A DNA stretch of 64,000 nucleotides from Akkermansiaceae bacterium (GCA_903826205.1 CAIKDP010000209.1:1-64000); one strand, 5' to 3'. Positions 39,521-49,536 are shown, counted from the first letter of the stretch. Notes: generated by a model not told the origin, from the sequence alone. Translations and numbers: made by a program.

Positions 39521-41161
39521 ATGAAAGCAAAGCAAAATAGAAAGTCGGGCGCGCTCACAAGTTGCGCAAAGTCAATAAGATATAACTTCCAACGGGCACG
39601 GGCGCGGGCGTCTGTCAACGTGATGTTCGGCCTAGTCACTGCGGGGGAGGCGGGGCAATCTCCGCCCCTTGTTAGACAAGCGGCGCGTGGCTGGTCCGAT
39701 TCGCCGGCGTGGATCCCCTCGGCCATCCATCGGGCGGGCGCGGGGGCTGCGGCTGAGCGGCGCGGATTTGCTGCGGCCGCGTCGGCTGCTGCGGCGATGG
39801 TGGCGACAGATCAGCAAGCGGCGCGTGATTGTGCGACGCGGGCGCGGGATGCGATAGCGGCGGCGGTGGCGCGGGCGGCTGGTAACGGTGCGGCGATTGC
39901 CCGGCTTCATCGTCTGGCGGAGTTGGGCGGCGCGGGGGTCGAGTTGCGCAAGGGTGCGCTTGTGGTGGCTCCGGTCATGGGGGCTGCGGCAATGGTGGCG
40001 GCGTCTTGTGCGGCTATCGGGGCACCTGATAGCGGGCGGCGGGCGGCCATCTTTCAAGCGCAAGCGGCGGCCAAGCGTGCGATTGGCAAGGGGTGGCATT
40101 CCAGCGAGTCGGCGCGTGAGCAAGTCCGCTTGCGTTCATTGTTGGCGGCGGAGACTCTAGCGAGGGGCGCGCGGCTGCTCCGCTCTGGGCTTCTCGGTCG
40201 GGCGTCGGCACGGGCGGCGCGGATTGGCTGGGCGATGGGGCGGCGGTGGCTGCGGGGCAACTCTCGGCGCGAAGCTCTGGCGGTGGCTGAGATTGGAGCG
40301 GCTGCGGGCGTGGATGACAAACAAGCGGGCGATGACTGGGCGGCGGAGTTGCAAGCCATTGCGGGCGCGGTTCATTTGCGGGCTGCTGCTTATGGGGTGG
40401 CGATGGTTGCGGCTCCTCTTCCGGCTTGTTCTGCCATCGTGGCGAGGGGCTATTCTGGCGGGCTGGTTTCCTCTCTTCGCTCCGCTGTGTTAGGGCGGGG
40501 GCGGCGTGTGGATGGCTTGCCCGTAGTCGAGTGGTCAGACAAAGGGCGGCAAGTTGCGGCGGATTCCATTGGCACCATCGGGCGGGGTTGCGTGTGGCTT
40601 TGGGCGGCACGCATCGCAGGGCGTGAAATGCATACGGCGCGGTATGGGCGCGGGGGGCGTGATGGGCGCGAAGTTGCGGCGGATTGGTCTATCCTTGGTT
40701 CTGTCAGGGTTCGGCCCTTTATGGTGGCGCCTTCGCGCCGCCCGTCTGTTGTGGTCGCCGTGCGTGACGAGTTGGCGCTCCGTCTCTGGTCAGCTCGGCG
40801 CGGTGTTGAGGTGGCACGGCGGGCGGCATTGGCGGCGGTGGGTCCGGTGGCTCGCCTGGCGGCTGGGTCGATGCTTGGTGCGGCGCGGATGGCGTTAGAT
40901 TCCGCCACAGATACCGCGCATTTGATAGGGCGGGCGATGGCTGGGCGCTCGGTGCCTTCTCATCAGTTGGCGCGGTGGGTTGAGTCTGACGCCGACGGTG
41001 TGCGGCTCACGCCTGCGGGGCGGACTGCCGCAAAACGGCTGCGCAAGTCACTATCGGCGCGTTTGCCGCTGTTGGTGCCAGTGCGGCGGGTGGCTGTGAT
41101 GGCTGGGGCATTGGCGGGGGATGAGTTGGCGGATGAGACCAGCGCGCCGCTTTCGGTCTAG
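39521..41161 (+). CDS. Ala/Arg-rich protein of unknown function
   Basis: ORF 39458..41161 (567 aa), alternative start MKAKQNRKSG; followed 18 nt later by an intrinsic-terminator-like hairpin; low complexity lowers confidence. Confidence 0.5.
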   Translation: MKAKQNRKSGALTSCAKSIRYNFQRARARASVNVMFGLVTAGEAGQSPPLVRQAARGWSDSPAWIPSAIHRAGAGAAAERRGFAAAASAAAAMVATDQQAARDCATRARDAIAAAVARAAGNGAAIARLHRLAELGGAGVELRKGALVVAPVMGAAAMVAASCAAIGAPDSGRRAAIFQAQAAAKRAIGKGWHSSESAREQVRLRSLLAAETLARGARLLRSGLLGRASARAARIGWAMGRRWLRGNSRREALAVAEIGAAAGVDDKQAGDDWAAELQAIAGAVHLRAAAYGVAMVAAPLPACSAIVARGYSGGLVSSLRSAVLGRGRRVDGLPVVEWSDKGRQVAADSIGTIGRGCVWLWAARIAGREMHTARYGRGGRDGREVAADWSILGSVRVRPFMVAPSRRPSVVVAVRDELALRLWSARRGVEVARRAALAAVGPVARLAAGSMLGAARMALDSATDTAHLIGRAMAGRSVPSHQLARWVESDADGVRLTPAGRTAAKRLRKSLSARLPLLVPVRRVAVMAGALAGDELADETSAPLSV

Positions 41162-41178
41162 GGTGGCGCGGACGTATC

Positions 41179-41212
41179 GCGCGGGCGGGGTCATTCCCGC
41201 CCGCGCTTTTTT
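41179..41212 (+). terminator. Rho-independent terminator
   Basis: gcgcgggcggg-gtcatt-cccgcccgcgc followed by tttttt. Confidence 0.8.
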
Positions 41213-41250
41213 GTGCTTTGATACCAAGGCGAAAAACACGGGCGGGCGGG

Positions 41251-41462
41251 GTGCTATGTCACGGGCTGGCCGCTCATGTTTGATGGCTGGCCGCTGGCCG
41301 CTTTGCTTCGCTCCTGCGGGGCTGGGGGTGCCATGTCACGGGCTGGCCGCTCATGTTTGAGGGCTGGCCGCTGGCCGCTCTGCTTCGCTCCTGCGGGGCT
41401 GGGGGTGCCATGTCACGGGCTGGCCGCTCATGTTTGAGGGCTGACCGCTGGCCGCTCCGCCC
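41251..41462. repeat. Tandem repeat, 77-bp period, about 2.7 copies
   Basis: gtgc(c/t)atgtcacgggctggccgctcatgtttga(g/t)ggctggccgctggccgct... starts at 41251, 41328, 41405. Confidence 0.9.
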
Positions 41463-41650
41463 CACAATCCCCCAGAAAATCCGGGGACAGGGAAAGGCGA
41501 TGCCGCCGATCCCACGACCGCCTTCCGCTCTGAATGTCATGTCTGAACATTCAGGCAATCCACTGAACGTCTGAACATTCAGACACTCCCCTTGTGAATA
41601 GCCGCGCCGCTTATCCAAGGAATTATTCACGGCGCTACCCTAGAAAAAAC

Positions 41651-42415
41651 ATGAAATTGTATAACACACTGTTGGGCTTGTCGAAAGACGAGCGGAATGA
41701 TGACATGAAATCCTCTTTCAATCGTGCCGTTGTTCTAACGGATGCGAAGGCGGAGCTTCAAAAACACGTCGCGAAGCTCTTCGTGGCGATGATTGCGGCT
41801 GGCGATTGCAAGCCGGGTGAAATGCGCAAGCACGGTATCCTTATCACGGGTGAGGACATTCGCGAAAAGCTGCAAGACATCTACGGTCTTGTGAATGTCT
41901 TTCAGGCCGTGGTCGATGGCACCATTGAAATCACTGAAGACGAGTTCGACAAGATGGATAGCTCGAAGCTCGCCTTGCTTTCACCATTCCTCACGAAGGA
42001 CGAGCTGAAAGACAAGCTCGCCGATGCCGTCAAAGCGGCGAAAACCGGCACCGCGAAGGACATCCGCGCCCTCAAGCCCAAGGCGGACAAGGAACCGGAA
42101 ACAGAAAAGCCGAAAGGCACGGAAATCCCCATCGGTTTCGTGGCCACAGACATCGCGCCAGGTGACCCGTTGGTGAACTCGAAACAATTCCGTGGCCGCC
42201 TCATGGCCGACTTCGCAAAGGCCATCGAAACGGGAAACGAAACCAGCCTCATGGCGATGATCGAGCTTTTCGGCAAGGCGTATTACTCCGCCTGCGAGTC
42301 GCTCGGCGAAGACCCGCTCGATTTCATCGCGGAATTGGCTGGCAAGTATGCCAAGCCCGTCGATGCCGCGGTGGTCGCGCCCCCAGCCATCGAAGCCGAA
42401 GCCGTCGCCGCCTAG
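41651..42415 (+). CDS. Hypothetical element protein
   Basis: ORF 41594..42415, start MKLYNTLLGLSKDERNDDMKSS. Confidence 0.7.
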   Translation: MKLYNTLLGLSKDERNDDMKSSFNRAVVLTDAKAELQKHVAKLFVAMIAAGDCKPGEMRKHGILITGEDIREKLQDIYGLVNVFQAVVDGTIEITEDEFDKMDSSKLALLSPFLTKDELKDKLADAVKAAKTGTAKDIRALKPKADKEPETEKPKGTEIPIGFVATDIAPGDPLVNSKQFRGRLMADFAKAIETGNETSLMAMIELFGKAYYSACESLGEDPLDFIAELAGKYAKPVDAAVVAPPAIEAEAVAA

Positions 42416-42621
42416 TCTGAACATTCAGACTCCCGCCTGAAGATGGCCCCGTTGCAAGGGCCGAAACGCCGTGAGGCGTCGCGGAAGCAAGCTGTTTCCG
42501 CTGCCAGGGGTCGCCGTGCGTCCGGTTTTGTGCTTTCCGGGCGCACGGCGATACCAGCTATGCCCGAAGCCCAACCGATGCAAACCACCATTTCTGAACG
42601 TTCACACAACCTAACAAACAA

Positions 42622-43398
42622 ATGAAATACAAGCTCTGTGAGTGGGAGGACAACGGCTATCACGACTCATACTTCTACGGTGTTTATTACGACACCGACG
42701 ACGGCCTCATGCACTCATGCGGCCTCGGTGCCACCGCCTATGGCGGAGGTGTCTCACCCGCATGGCAGGAATGCCAATACCCGTCACTTGAGATTGTCGA
42801 ACGCGCCAGACTGCTCCTTGCAGATCACATCTTTACCGTCATCCGCGCCGCCGAGCATAGCGATGTGATGGATCCCGAGGATGCCAAGGTAGGCGAAGTC
42901 CTGCAACTCCTTGTCCCACACACTCGCCAGCTCAAGAAAGTCATTCCATGCCACCGCTGCATGGGAAAATGTTACTGGCAGAATCCCCGCGATCCAAAGG
43001 ACCGACGGAAATGCTTCGCCTGCGATGGCACAGGTGCCTTTGCCAAAGGCGATGCAATCCGCGATGCCAATGGAAAAATCTCCCGCGAAACGATTCCTGA
43101 GGGAACCCGTCTTACCACGCTCAAGGTAATTGCCTATGGCTCGTTCTATCGGAAAGGCTACAACAAGCCTGGCCGCGAGAACCGCACTGTAACGGGCCGC
43201 ACCGATGCCGGCGATGTCATTTCCATCCCACTCAAGAAACTCCGCCTCGCCCGCGACCCCATGTCCGATTCCGAGTTGCGCGAGAGAGCCGCGACCCTGA
43301 GCCACGACCACCAATACGGTGCCATGTTCGGATGCCGGGCATGGCTCTCCGATAATTACGCTGCTGCCGCCGTGGCCAAAGCCAAGGCCGCTGCCTGA
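42622..43398 (+). CDS. Zinc-finger-containing hypothetical protein
   Basis: ORF 258 aa; CHRCMGKCYW...RRKCFACDGTGAF (DnaJ-type CxxC knuckles). Confidence 0.7.
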   Translation: MKYKLCEWEDNGYHDSYFYGVYYDTDDGLMHSCGLGATAYGGGVSPAWQECQYPSLEIVERARLLLADHIFTVIRAAEHSDVMDPEDAKVGEVLQLLVPHTRQLKKVIPCHRCMGKCYWQNPRDPKDRRKCFACDGTGAFAKGDAIRDANGKISRETIPEGTRLTTLKVIAYGSFYRKGYNKPGRENRTVTGRTDAGDVISIPLKKLRLARDPMSDSELRERAATLSHDHQYGAMFGCRAWLSDNYAAAAVAKAKAAA

Positions 43399-43498
43399 AT
43401 GTTCAGACTTGTCCTTGCTCAGCGCCCCGCACCGCACCGCCCCGCCCGCCCCTGGATGACTCCGGGCGCGGGCGTTTTCATTCTCCCCTAACAAAACA

Positions 43499-44662
43499 AT
43501 GAAACCGAACACCATAACACTGCCCAAGCGGCTCCTCGATGCCGCATCCACCGAAACCACCCGCACCATGCTCCACGGCGCACTCGTCGATGCCGAGCAT
43601 CGCTGTGTTGTCGTTTGCAATGGCCGCTGTCTGGCCATCCATCCCATCCCCGGCGATGCCACCATCAAGCCCGGCTACATCACGCCGGCGAAATGGAAAT
43701 CTGCCAAGGCCAACAACTCCAAGGAGATGATCCTTGATTTTGTGGCCGGCACGATCAACGGCGAAGCCCTCGATGCGCCCGATGTGAACGGCAACTACCC
43801 GGCATACCGCCAAGTCATCCCGGAATTCAAGCCCTGTTACCGCACGGTCCTCAAGCCCCCGCTCATTGCCGCGATTGCCAATGCGCTTGGCTATACCGAC
43901 GGCAATCTGGATGGCCTCGTCTTCGAGTTCGACAGCAGCGAGAAATCCCCCGTCCGCATCACCTACAAGGATACCCAGGCCGTTCTCATGCCCATGGGTG
44001 GCAGGGGCGAGGGCGGCTTGCTGGTTGCCGATGGCGAGTCCATCGCGGACCTCAACAAGGAGATTGCGCAACTCAAGGCTGCCCTGTCTGAACGTTCAGA
44101 CATCTCATCCGGCACTGACTCGGAGGATGCAGCGCTCATTGAAACACTCAAGACAGCCCTTCATGAAACGCGGGCACGGGTGAGCCAGTTAGAGGCCTAC
44201 ATCGACGCCAATCCACATGGCACCGCCCCCCGCCAGCCCGTCAAGCCACTTGACGCCAAGCCAGCCGGAAAGGCGAGCCCGCATGCCCCCAAGGCCAAGC
44301 GTGAAAAAACCGTGGTGCTGCCAGCCACCGAGCGCCCCACCGTCACCCGCAATGCCGCTCGCGACGGCATTGAGTTGCGCTTCAATGGCAAGCCCGACGA
44401 TGCCACGCGCCTCGCCATGAAGAAGCGCGGCTGGCGCTGGCTGCCAAGTCAGCCCGGCCAACCCTGGGCCGTCAAGTATCACGAGGAAGAATGGATCTTC
44501 GCTCAATCCCTCGCCACCGGTTCGCCCTTCACCCCGATGCCGGACACGGAACCCACGGCGCAAGAACCCGTCACGCCGCAGTCCTGCGACATGGCTTCCG
44601 CCACTCCCGAGGCAGTCATCTCCTCATCACGGGTCCGCCGCATCACCCTCCCGGACTTCTGA
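43499..44662 (+). CDS. Divergent DNA polymerase III beta (sliding clamp)-like protein with extra C-terminal domain
   Basis: ORF 387 aa; CNGRCLAIHPI, NYPAYRQVIPEF and AVLMPM resemble DnaN TDGHRLA, FPDYxxVIP and VIMPM motifs; C-terminal GIELRFNGKPDDATRLAMKKRGWRWLPSQPGQPWAVKYH. Confidence 0.5.
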   Translation: MKPNTITLPKRLLDAASTETTRTMLHGALVDAEHRCVVVCNGRCLAIHPIPGDATIKPGYITPAKWKSAKANNSKEMILDFVAGTINGEALDAPDVNGNYPAYRQVIPEFKPCYRTVLKPPLIAAIANALGYTDGNLDGLVFEFDSSEKSPVRITYKDTQAVLMPMGGRGEGGLLVADGESIADLNKEIAQLKAALSERSDISSGTDSEDAALIETLKTALHETRARVSQLEAYIDANPHGTAPRQPVKPLDAKPAGKASPHAPKAKREKTVVLPATERPTVTRNAARDGIELRFNGKPDDATRLAMKKRGWRWLPSQPGQPWAVKYHEEEWIFAQSLATGSPFTPMPDTEPTAQEPVTPQSCDMASATPEAVISSSRVRRITLPDF

Positions 44663-44773
44663 TCAGGCACAAGACTTCAAGACGCAAGACGAAGCAAGAG
44701 CAAGAGGTGCCAGTCCATCTCTTCTCTTGGGTCTTGCGTCTTGTTGTCTTCCCACCCCCAACCAATCACTCTT

Positions 44774-45280
44774 ATGAAACTCGCCACATCACGCCGAAAG
44801 CATCCGAATGCATGCCCCCGTTTTGTCACCACCTCTGTGGTGTCGGATGGGTCTTTGCTCTATCAGAAAGGCACGGCCATGGATTCACCGGAGAAATGCT
44901 CGGAATTCTGGTCCTCCTGCATCGCCATTCAGCCCGACCACGAACCGGACAAGGAATCGGTGGTGGTGGTGCTTCTCAACACCCGCCTGATTCCTTACGG
45001 GTGGAACAGGGTGTCCTTGGGCACCGTCAACGAATCCAACGCGCATCCCCGTGAAGTCCTGCGGCCTGTGATTGCCGGTGCTGCTTATGGCTTTGTGCTC
45101 ATGCACAATCATCCTTCTGGCGATCCAAGCCCCAGCCGCAGCGATGAGCAGACCACCCGGCGCATGATAGAGGCCGCCAGTTTGATGCAGATCCGCTTCA
45201 TCGACCACGTTATCACCGGGAAAAAGGAACCGGGGCGTTCCCCCTACTACTCATTCCGGGAAGCAGGCATCATTCCCTGA
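44774..45280 (+). CDS. radC: RadC-like JAB/MPN domain protein
   Basis: ORF 44741..45280; NTRLIPYGWNRVSLGTVNESNAHPREVLRPVIAGAAYGFVLMHNHPSGDPSPSRSDEQTTRRM. Confidence 0.9.
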   Translation: MKLATSRRKHPNACPRFVTTSVVSDGSLLYQKGTAMDSPEKCSEFWSSCIAIQPDHEPDKESVVVVLLNTRLIPYGWNRVSLGTVNESNAHPREVLRPVIAGAAYGFVLMHNHPSGDPSPSRSDEQTTRRMIEAASLMQIRFIDHVITGKKEPGRSPYYSFREAGIIP

Positions 45281-45320
45281 TGTCACTGTCTGAACGTTCA
45301 CACATTCTAACACAAACACC

Positions 45321-45845
45321 ATGAATGCCATCACCCCGTCCTCACTCCACCGCCTCAGTGATGCCGCCAGGGGGCCGATCCGCCACTTCGAGCGTGAAAG
45401 GAACCGTTGTCTTGCCTACACCAACTCGCTCTATGGTGCTGCCATCAGTCCTATGGAAGAAGCGATGCAGCGCTACGCGGAGGCCCTACGCCAAGTCATC
45501 GCCACCACCCACCGCATCGCGGACTGTCGGGTTTCCAGCAACTACATTACGGTCACGTTCCCATCTATCACGCTTCCCGGAAGACCGTATGCGCCTTCGG
45601 GTGAAATCACCGTATTTCTGCCACGCAGCCGCGACGAATGGGCACCCAGCCACGGAAAGGCAGGCGGCCATCGTGCATGCCCACGCGTCACCATCCGTCG
45701 TCCCGGCGATCCCGACGGCCACCGCCGCTATCAACTCCGACCCAACGAAACACCGGAGCAAATCTGGTCCCGTTGTGTCCGCTTCTTCGCCGTCCATGCC
45801 ATCGACAGCAACGCCATCGCCTTGTCCCGGCCCCAGGCCGCCTAA
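45321..45845 (+). CDS. Hypothetical element protein
   Basis: ORF 174 aa, preceded by palindrome and short leader. Confidence 0.6.
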   Translation: MNAITPSSLHRLSDAARGPIRHFERERNRCLAYTNSLYGAAISPMEEAMQRYAEALRQVIATTHRIADCRVSSNYITVTFPSITLPGRPYAPSGEITVFLPRSRDEWAPSHGKAGGHRACPRVTIRRPGDPDGHRRYQLRPNETPEQIWSRCVRFFAVHAIDSNAIALSRPQAA

Positions 45846-45872
45846 TTTGTCTGAAACCCACACCATGCCGCC

Positions 45873-46382
45873 ATGGTCCGCTATGTCACTCGCTATGTTT
45901 CGCCTCGCACCCGGCCCCTAACAGCCGCTGAGACGCTTATCCGCCAGACAGCCTACGATCTGAAGGTTCCAACGCATTCCGCCATCGAAATTGCGGTGCC
46001 GCTCATAGTGTCCCTGCTGGAACCAGCGCCTTGCTGGCTTATCCCGGTGCCTTCGTCATCCGGTAACACCGATGCGAATCTGGCAATTTGCCACGCCATC
46101 AAGAGTCTCAATCCCGCTGCCAGAATCATTATAGGAATCCGCCGCACGCATGCTGTGGAATCGTCATGTTCCCGCCGCCGCCGCGGCTTGAAAGGACTCA
46201 ATGTGAAGCAACACGCATTCCAGCGGTGTTGCGGCCCGCTCCACCGGATGCCGGTCTGGTTTGTCGATAATGTCGTCACCACCGGCAACACCCTGCAAGC
46301 CGCACACCTCGCATTCGGCACAGGTGATGGCCTCGTTTATGCCGATGCCTCATCCTATTCCATTTTTCGCCGGGATGTCTGA
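45873..46382 (+). CDS. Phosphoribosyltransferase-like (ComF-type) protein
   Basis: ORF 169 aa; VWFVDNVVTTGNTLQAAHLAF PRPP-loop motif; stop codon lies within the GTCTGAAC palindrome. Confidence 0.65.
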   Translation: MVRYVTRYVSPRTRPLTAAETLIRQTAYDLKVPTHSAIEIAVPLIVSLLEPAPCWLIPVPSSSGNTDANLAICHAIKSLNPAARIIIGIRRTHAVESSCSRRRRGLKGLNVKQHAFQRCCGPLHRMPVWFVDNVVTTGNTLQAAHLAFGTGDGLVYADASSYSIFRRDV

Positions 46383-46448
46383 ACATTCAGACATCGTCTT
46401 CCCTCTTCCCAATAACCTCTAACTCTTAACCTATAACTCACCCACTCC

Positions 46449-46919
46449 ATGCCCACCACCACCCCAACCGTAGCCCAGCGCATCGCCTCCGGCCTTGCCT
46501 CGCTTACCCGCATCAAAGCCTTCATCGGCAAAGATCAAACCACCGTCGTCCGTTCCATGATTCGCAACTCCGAGGAGCGCGACTTCTTCATCGACAAGAT
46601 GATTGCACTCGAGGCCCTGATTGCTGCCATGTCCGTCACATACGAGCAGGATGGCAAGGGTGATGCAGCCGTCGCCTATCTCCACTACTTCACTGCCGGC
46701 TGCGACTTCTACATCACCGAGAAAGACAAGGGTGATGCCGATGACTCACCAGAAGACGCCCAATCCCAAGCCTACGGCTACACCATCCTCAATGGCGATG
46801 ATGACATGGCTGAGATGGGCTACATCTCCCTCCCGGATATCCTCTCCTGCCGCGCCGAGCTCGACTTCTATTTCAAACCCACACCCCTAGGTGAAATCAA
46901 GGCCAGGAGAGCGGCCTAG
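46449..46919 (+). CDS. Hypothetical element protein
   Basis: ORF 156 aa. Confidence 0.65.
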   Translation: MPTTTPTVAQRIASGLASLTRIKAFIGKDQTTVVRSMIRNSEERDFFIDKMIALEALIAAMSVTYEQDGKGDAAVAYLHYFTAGCDFYITEKDKGDADDSPEDAQSQAYGYTILNGDDDMAEMGYISLPDILSCRAELDFYFKPTPLGEIKARRAA

Positions 46920-46939
46920 AATTCAAACTCCTAATTACC

Positions 46940-47287
46940 ATGTCCCTTACCCTCCACAACTCATCACTCCCATTCGACCCATGCGTCCCGTCAGTCCCAT
47001 TCTCTTCCACTAAATCACCGGTCCACCGAAATGCCGAACCACTGGCCTCCTTCACCGTTTTCTGTCAGGAGCGCACTGGCGAAGGCACCATTCACATCTG
47101 CTGTGTAAAGTCGCTTGACGCGGCAGCAGCCATCATCGCCGGAAAGCAGCAGTGCATGGATGATTGGAACGCCAGTCCCAAGTGCGCTTCGGGCGAACCC
47201 TTTTACACCGTGCAAAACATCCACTGCCTCGGCGTCGCCAAGGGCGATGTGGAAATCCTCGACTGGCAGGACATCTGCAATGTCTGA
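46940..47287 (+). CDS. Hypothetical element protein
   Basis: ORF 115 aa; stop codon within the palindrome at 47282. Confidence 0.6.
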   Translation: MSLTLHNSSLPFDPCVPSVPFSSTKSPVHRNAEPLASFTVFCQERTGEGTIHICCVKSLDAAAAIIAGKQQCMDDWNASPKCASGEPFYTVQNIHCLGVAKGDVEILDWQDICNV

Positions 47288-47350
47288 ACGTTCAGACGCC
47301 TCTTATCAATGACCATTGACCAATGACCACTGACCCATGACCACTGACCC

Positions 47351-49105
47351 ATGACCCCTCCCATGCACCAACAAGGCAACTCCATCCATCCCGGCAACAT
47401 CCAGCATTTCGCCGACTCCGCAAAGAACGCCATCCAGTTAGGCCAGCGCCAGTTCTTCACCCCGCCCGATCTCGCCGCCGCCCTTTGTAGCGTCTTCAAG
47501 GCCACCCAAGCCGGCATTGCCACTGATTTGATGGCGGGTGACCTCGCCCTGCTCAAAGCCGCCAAGCGCGCACACTCTTGCGGAATCGACGTTGACGAGC
47601 GCATCTCTTCACTTCATCCACAATCCGCTAATCCACGATCCCCCTCAGTCTATCAGGCCGACGTCACCCGTTTCTATCCGCTCGCTCATGCCGCCGGGCT
47701 CAAGCACGATCTGCTCCTGCTCAATCCACCCTTCTCGCTCCAGTGGTGGCTATCACGCCTCGCTCCTCTCGCCCTTTCCACGGTCACCGGGGTCAAGGAA
47801 ACCTACGCTGCCGCCCTCGTCAAGGGCGACACCATGGATTCCACTCTTGCCACACTCCTCATCGCCTTGGACAGCCTTTCCACCTATGGCGAGGGTTTTC
47901 TAATTTGCAATGGTAACACCGCCCGCCGCCTTATCGGCGACCCACAAGAGGGGATCGCGGATGGTGGATCGCGGGTAGCAGATAGGGAAAGGCGCGAGCG
48001 CACCTCTTCATCCACAGTCCACAATCCGCAATCCGTTATCTCTTCCCTTCTCATGCGCAACATCTGGTGTTGGCTCGACATCCCAGGCGCCATTTTCGAT
48101 GGCCAGGCCAGCGCCTTCCCCACCGCGGTCCTCTACTTCTCCGCCAGTCATGGCAACGCTGCCCCGCATGATAGCGGTCCGCTTTACCTCCGCTCGCCTT
48201 CCGCCGATCCCGGCACCGTCACCGCCACGCTGGCCACCGCCATCTCCGCCCGCCCCTTCGCCTTTTGCGGCCGTTCCATAGCCCACGAATACCAAGCCCA
48301 GAATTGGAAGGACAATTTTCTCCCCGTCTGGAATGCCGTGCGCGAAGAATACCACCAACTTCACCACGGGGCCAAGCCCGTTTGGAACCTCTCACTGCAC
48401 CAAGACGGCACCATCCGCACCTTCCTCGATCCATTCCGTCGCGCCGCCTATGTGCACAACCGCGACCTTCTAACCGCTTTCCGTTCCATGTCCGGCGAGT
48501 CGCCTGCCGGGTTGGTCGTCCAGCAAGCCAGTCGGGCCGCCCTCAAGCACGCCATGGTTTCCGGGTCCTGGCGCGTCCAACCGGAACTCATTGCCGCTGT
48601 GGATGCTGCCATCGCTGCTTATGAAAGCGTTAGAGCACCCTTCTATACCCCGAATGAAGTCCAGTCCCTCGGTTGGCTCGACGAGGAAAGCCTCATCACC
48701 TGTCACAAACCCGGCATCCCAGGGTTTGTTCCCGGTCAAGCCTATCCGCTTCGCACCTGGATCGAGGACACCGCATGGCATGACAAGAAAACCAACCTCG
48801 CCGGCCACGAGGAAGACCTTGCCCTCTCCGGCCGCGAACTCGTCGTTGAAGTCACTGACTCCGACGACCAGCCCCACCGCTTCCACGTCCGCCGTGCCGA
48901 TACCGACGATGCTCCCAAGCCCAAGGGCGTCCGCATGAGCCGCTCCACCATCCATTCCGAGCGCGGCCACCACCATCACATCCAATCTCTCATCGACCAC
49001 TTCCAAATCCCCATTCCCCGTGACGTCGCCCAAGTCAACCCCACCGCCTATCAAGCCAACCTCGCCCGTCTCGACCAGCTCCAAGCCCTGGTCTCCGCCG
49101 CATGA
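47351..49105 (+). CDS. DNA methyltransferase-like protein
   Basis: ORF 584 aa; QRQFFTPPDLAAALC, ATDLMAGDLALLKAA, LLLLNPPFSLQWWL (NPPF). Confidence 0.75.
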   Translation: MTPPMHQQGNSIHPGNIQHFADSAKNAIQLGQRQFFTPPDLAAALCSVFKATQAGIATDLMAGDLALLKAAKRAHSCGIDVDERISSLHPQSANPRSPSVYQADVTRFYPLAHAAGLKHDLLLLNPPFSLQWWLSRLAPLALSTVTGVKETYAAALVKGDTMDSTLATLLIALDSLSTYGEGFLICNGNTARRLIGDPQEGIADGGSRVADRERRERTSSSTVHNPQSVISSLLMRNIWCWLDIPGAIFDGQASAFPTAVLYFSASHGNAAPHDSGPLYLRSPSADPGTVTATLATAISARPFAFCGRSIAHEYQAQNWKDNFLPVWNAVREEYHQLHHGAKPVWNLSLHQDGTIRTFLDPFRRAAYVHNRDLLTAFRSMSGESPAGLVVQQASRAALKHAMVSGSWRVQPELIAAVDAAIAAYESVRAPFYTPNEVQSLGWLDEESLITCHKPGIPGFVPGQAYPLRTWIEDTAWHDKKTNLAGHEEDLALSGRELVVEVTDSDDQPHRFHVRRADTDDAPKPKGVRMSRSTIHSERGHHHHIQSLIDHFQIPIPRDVAQVNPTAYQANLARLDQLQALVSAA

Positions 49106-49112
49106 TTGATGG

Positions 49113-49164
49113 GTGGCGCACGCTTCCAGCGTGCCGCCTGCCGCATCCTGCGGCAGGTTCTTTT
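49113..49164. repeat. REP-like double hairpin (gtggcgcacgcttccagcgtgc...ccgcatcctgcgg)
   Basis: Related copies near 50275, 59447, 59560, 62139 and 63411. Confidence 0.75.
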
Positions 49165-49216
49165 CTCCTTGCAATTGCCCTGCAAACCCGCATCCTAACG
49201 CAGCTCGTGTAACATC

Positions 49217-49492
49217 ATGCACTCCCTCCATCAAATCAAACTCGTCATCCCTGGCGACGTGAAAGCCTGGGACACGCTCCGGCAGGAATTTGTCTCACCC
49301 AAAGGTCACGAATCCGAGTCCATGACGTGGGATGCGCTGCTGGTCAACTGGCCCAAGGCGCAGGCCGAAGCGGAAGAATGGTCCGCCAACTGGTCCCCCA
49401 CCGATCTCTTGGTGGAGTCATCCCTCATTCTTCCCAAAGACATTCCGGACTCCCTCGCCGCCGCCATCAACGATCACGCGTCCGTTGCCTGA
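49217..49492 (+). CDS. Small hypothetical element protein
   Basis: ORF 91 aa followed by terminator at 49537. Confidence 0.6.
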   Translation: MHSLHQIKLVIPGDVKAWDTLRQEFVSPKGHESESMTWDALLVNWPKAQAEAEEWSANWSPTDLLVESSLILPKDIPDSLAAAINDHASVA

Positions 49493-49536
49493 CACTTACT
49501 TACTTCACTTACTCACCTACTTACCGTCTTCCCATC

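Noticed and set aside
39632-40908. Several minus-strand ORFs over the Ala-rich gene
   Set aside because: Arg/Pro/Ser low-complexity shadows of the plus-strand frame.
41542-41584. LexA/SOS box interpretation of the GAACGTTC palindrome
   Set aside because: No spacer between half-sites and in-frame coding copies; does not match LexA boxes I know. Kept only as a generic protein-binding hypothesis.
41542-47297. CRISPR array
   Set aside because: The repeated palindromes are separated by whole genes at irregular distances, with no cas genes or regular spacers.
47281-47297. Palindrome as intrinsic terminator
   Set aside because: The dyad has no loop and no following T-run, so it would not form a normal terminator hairpin.
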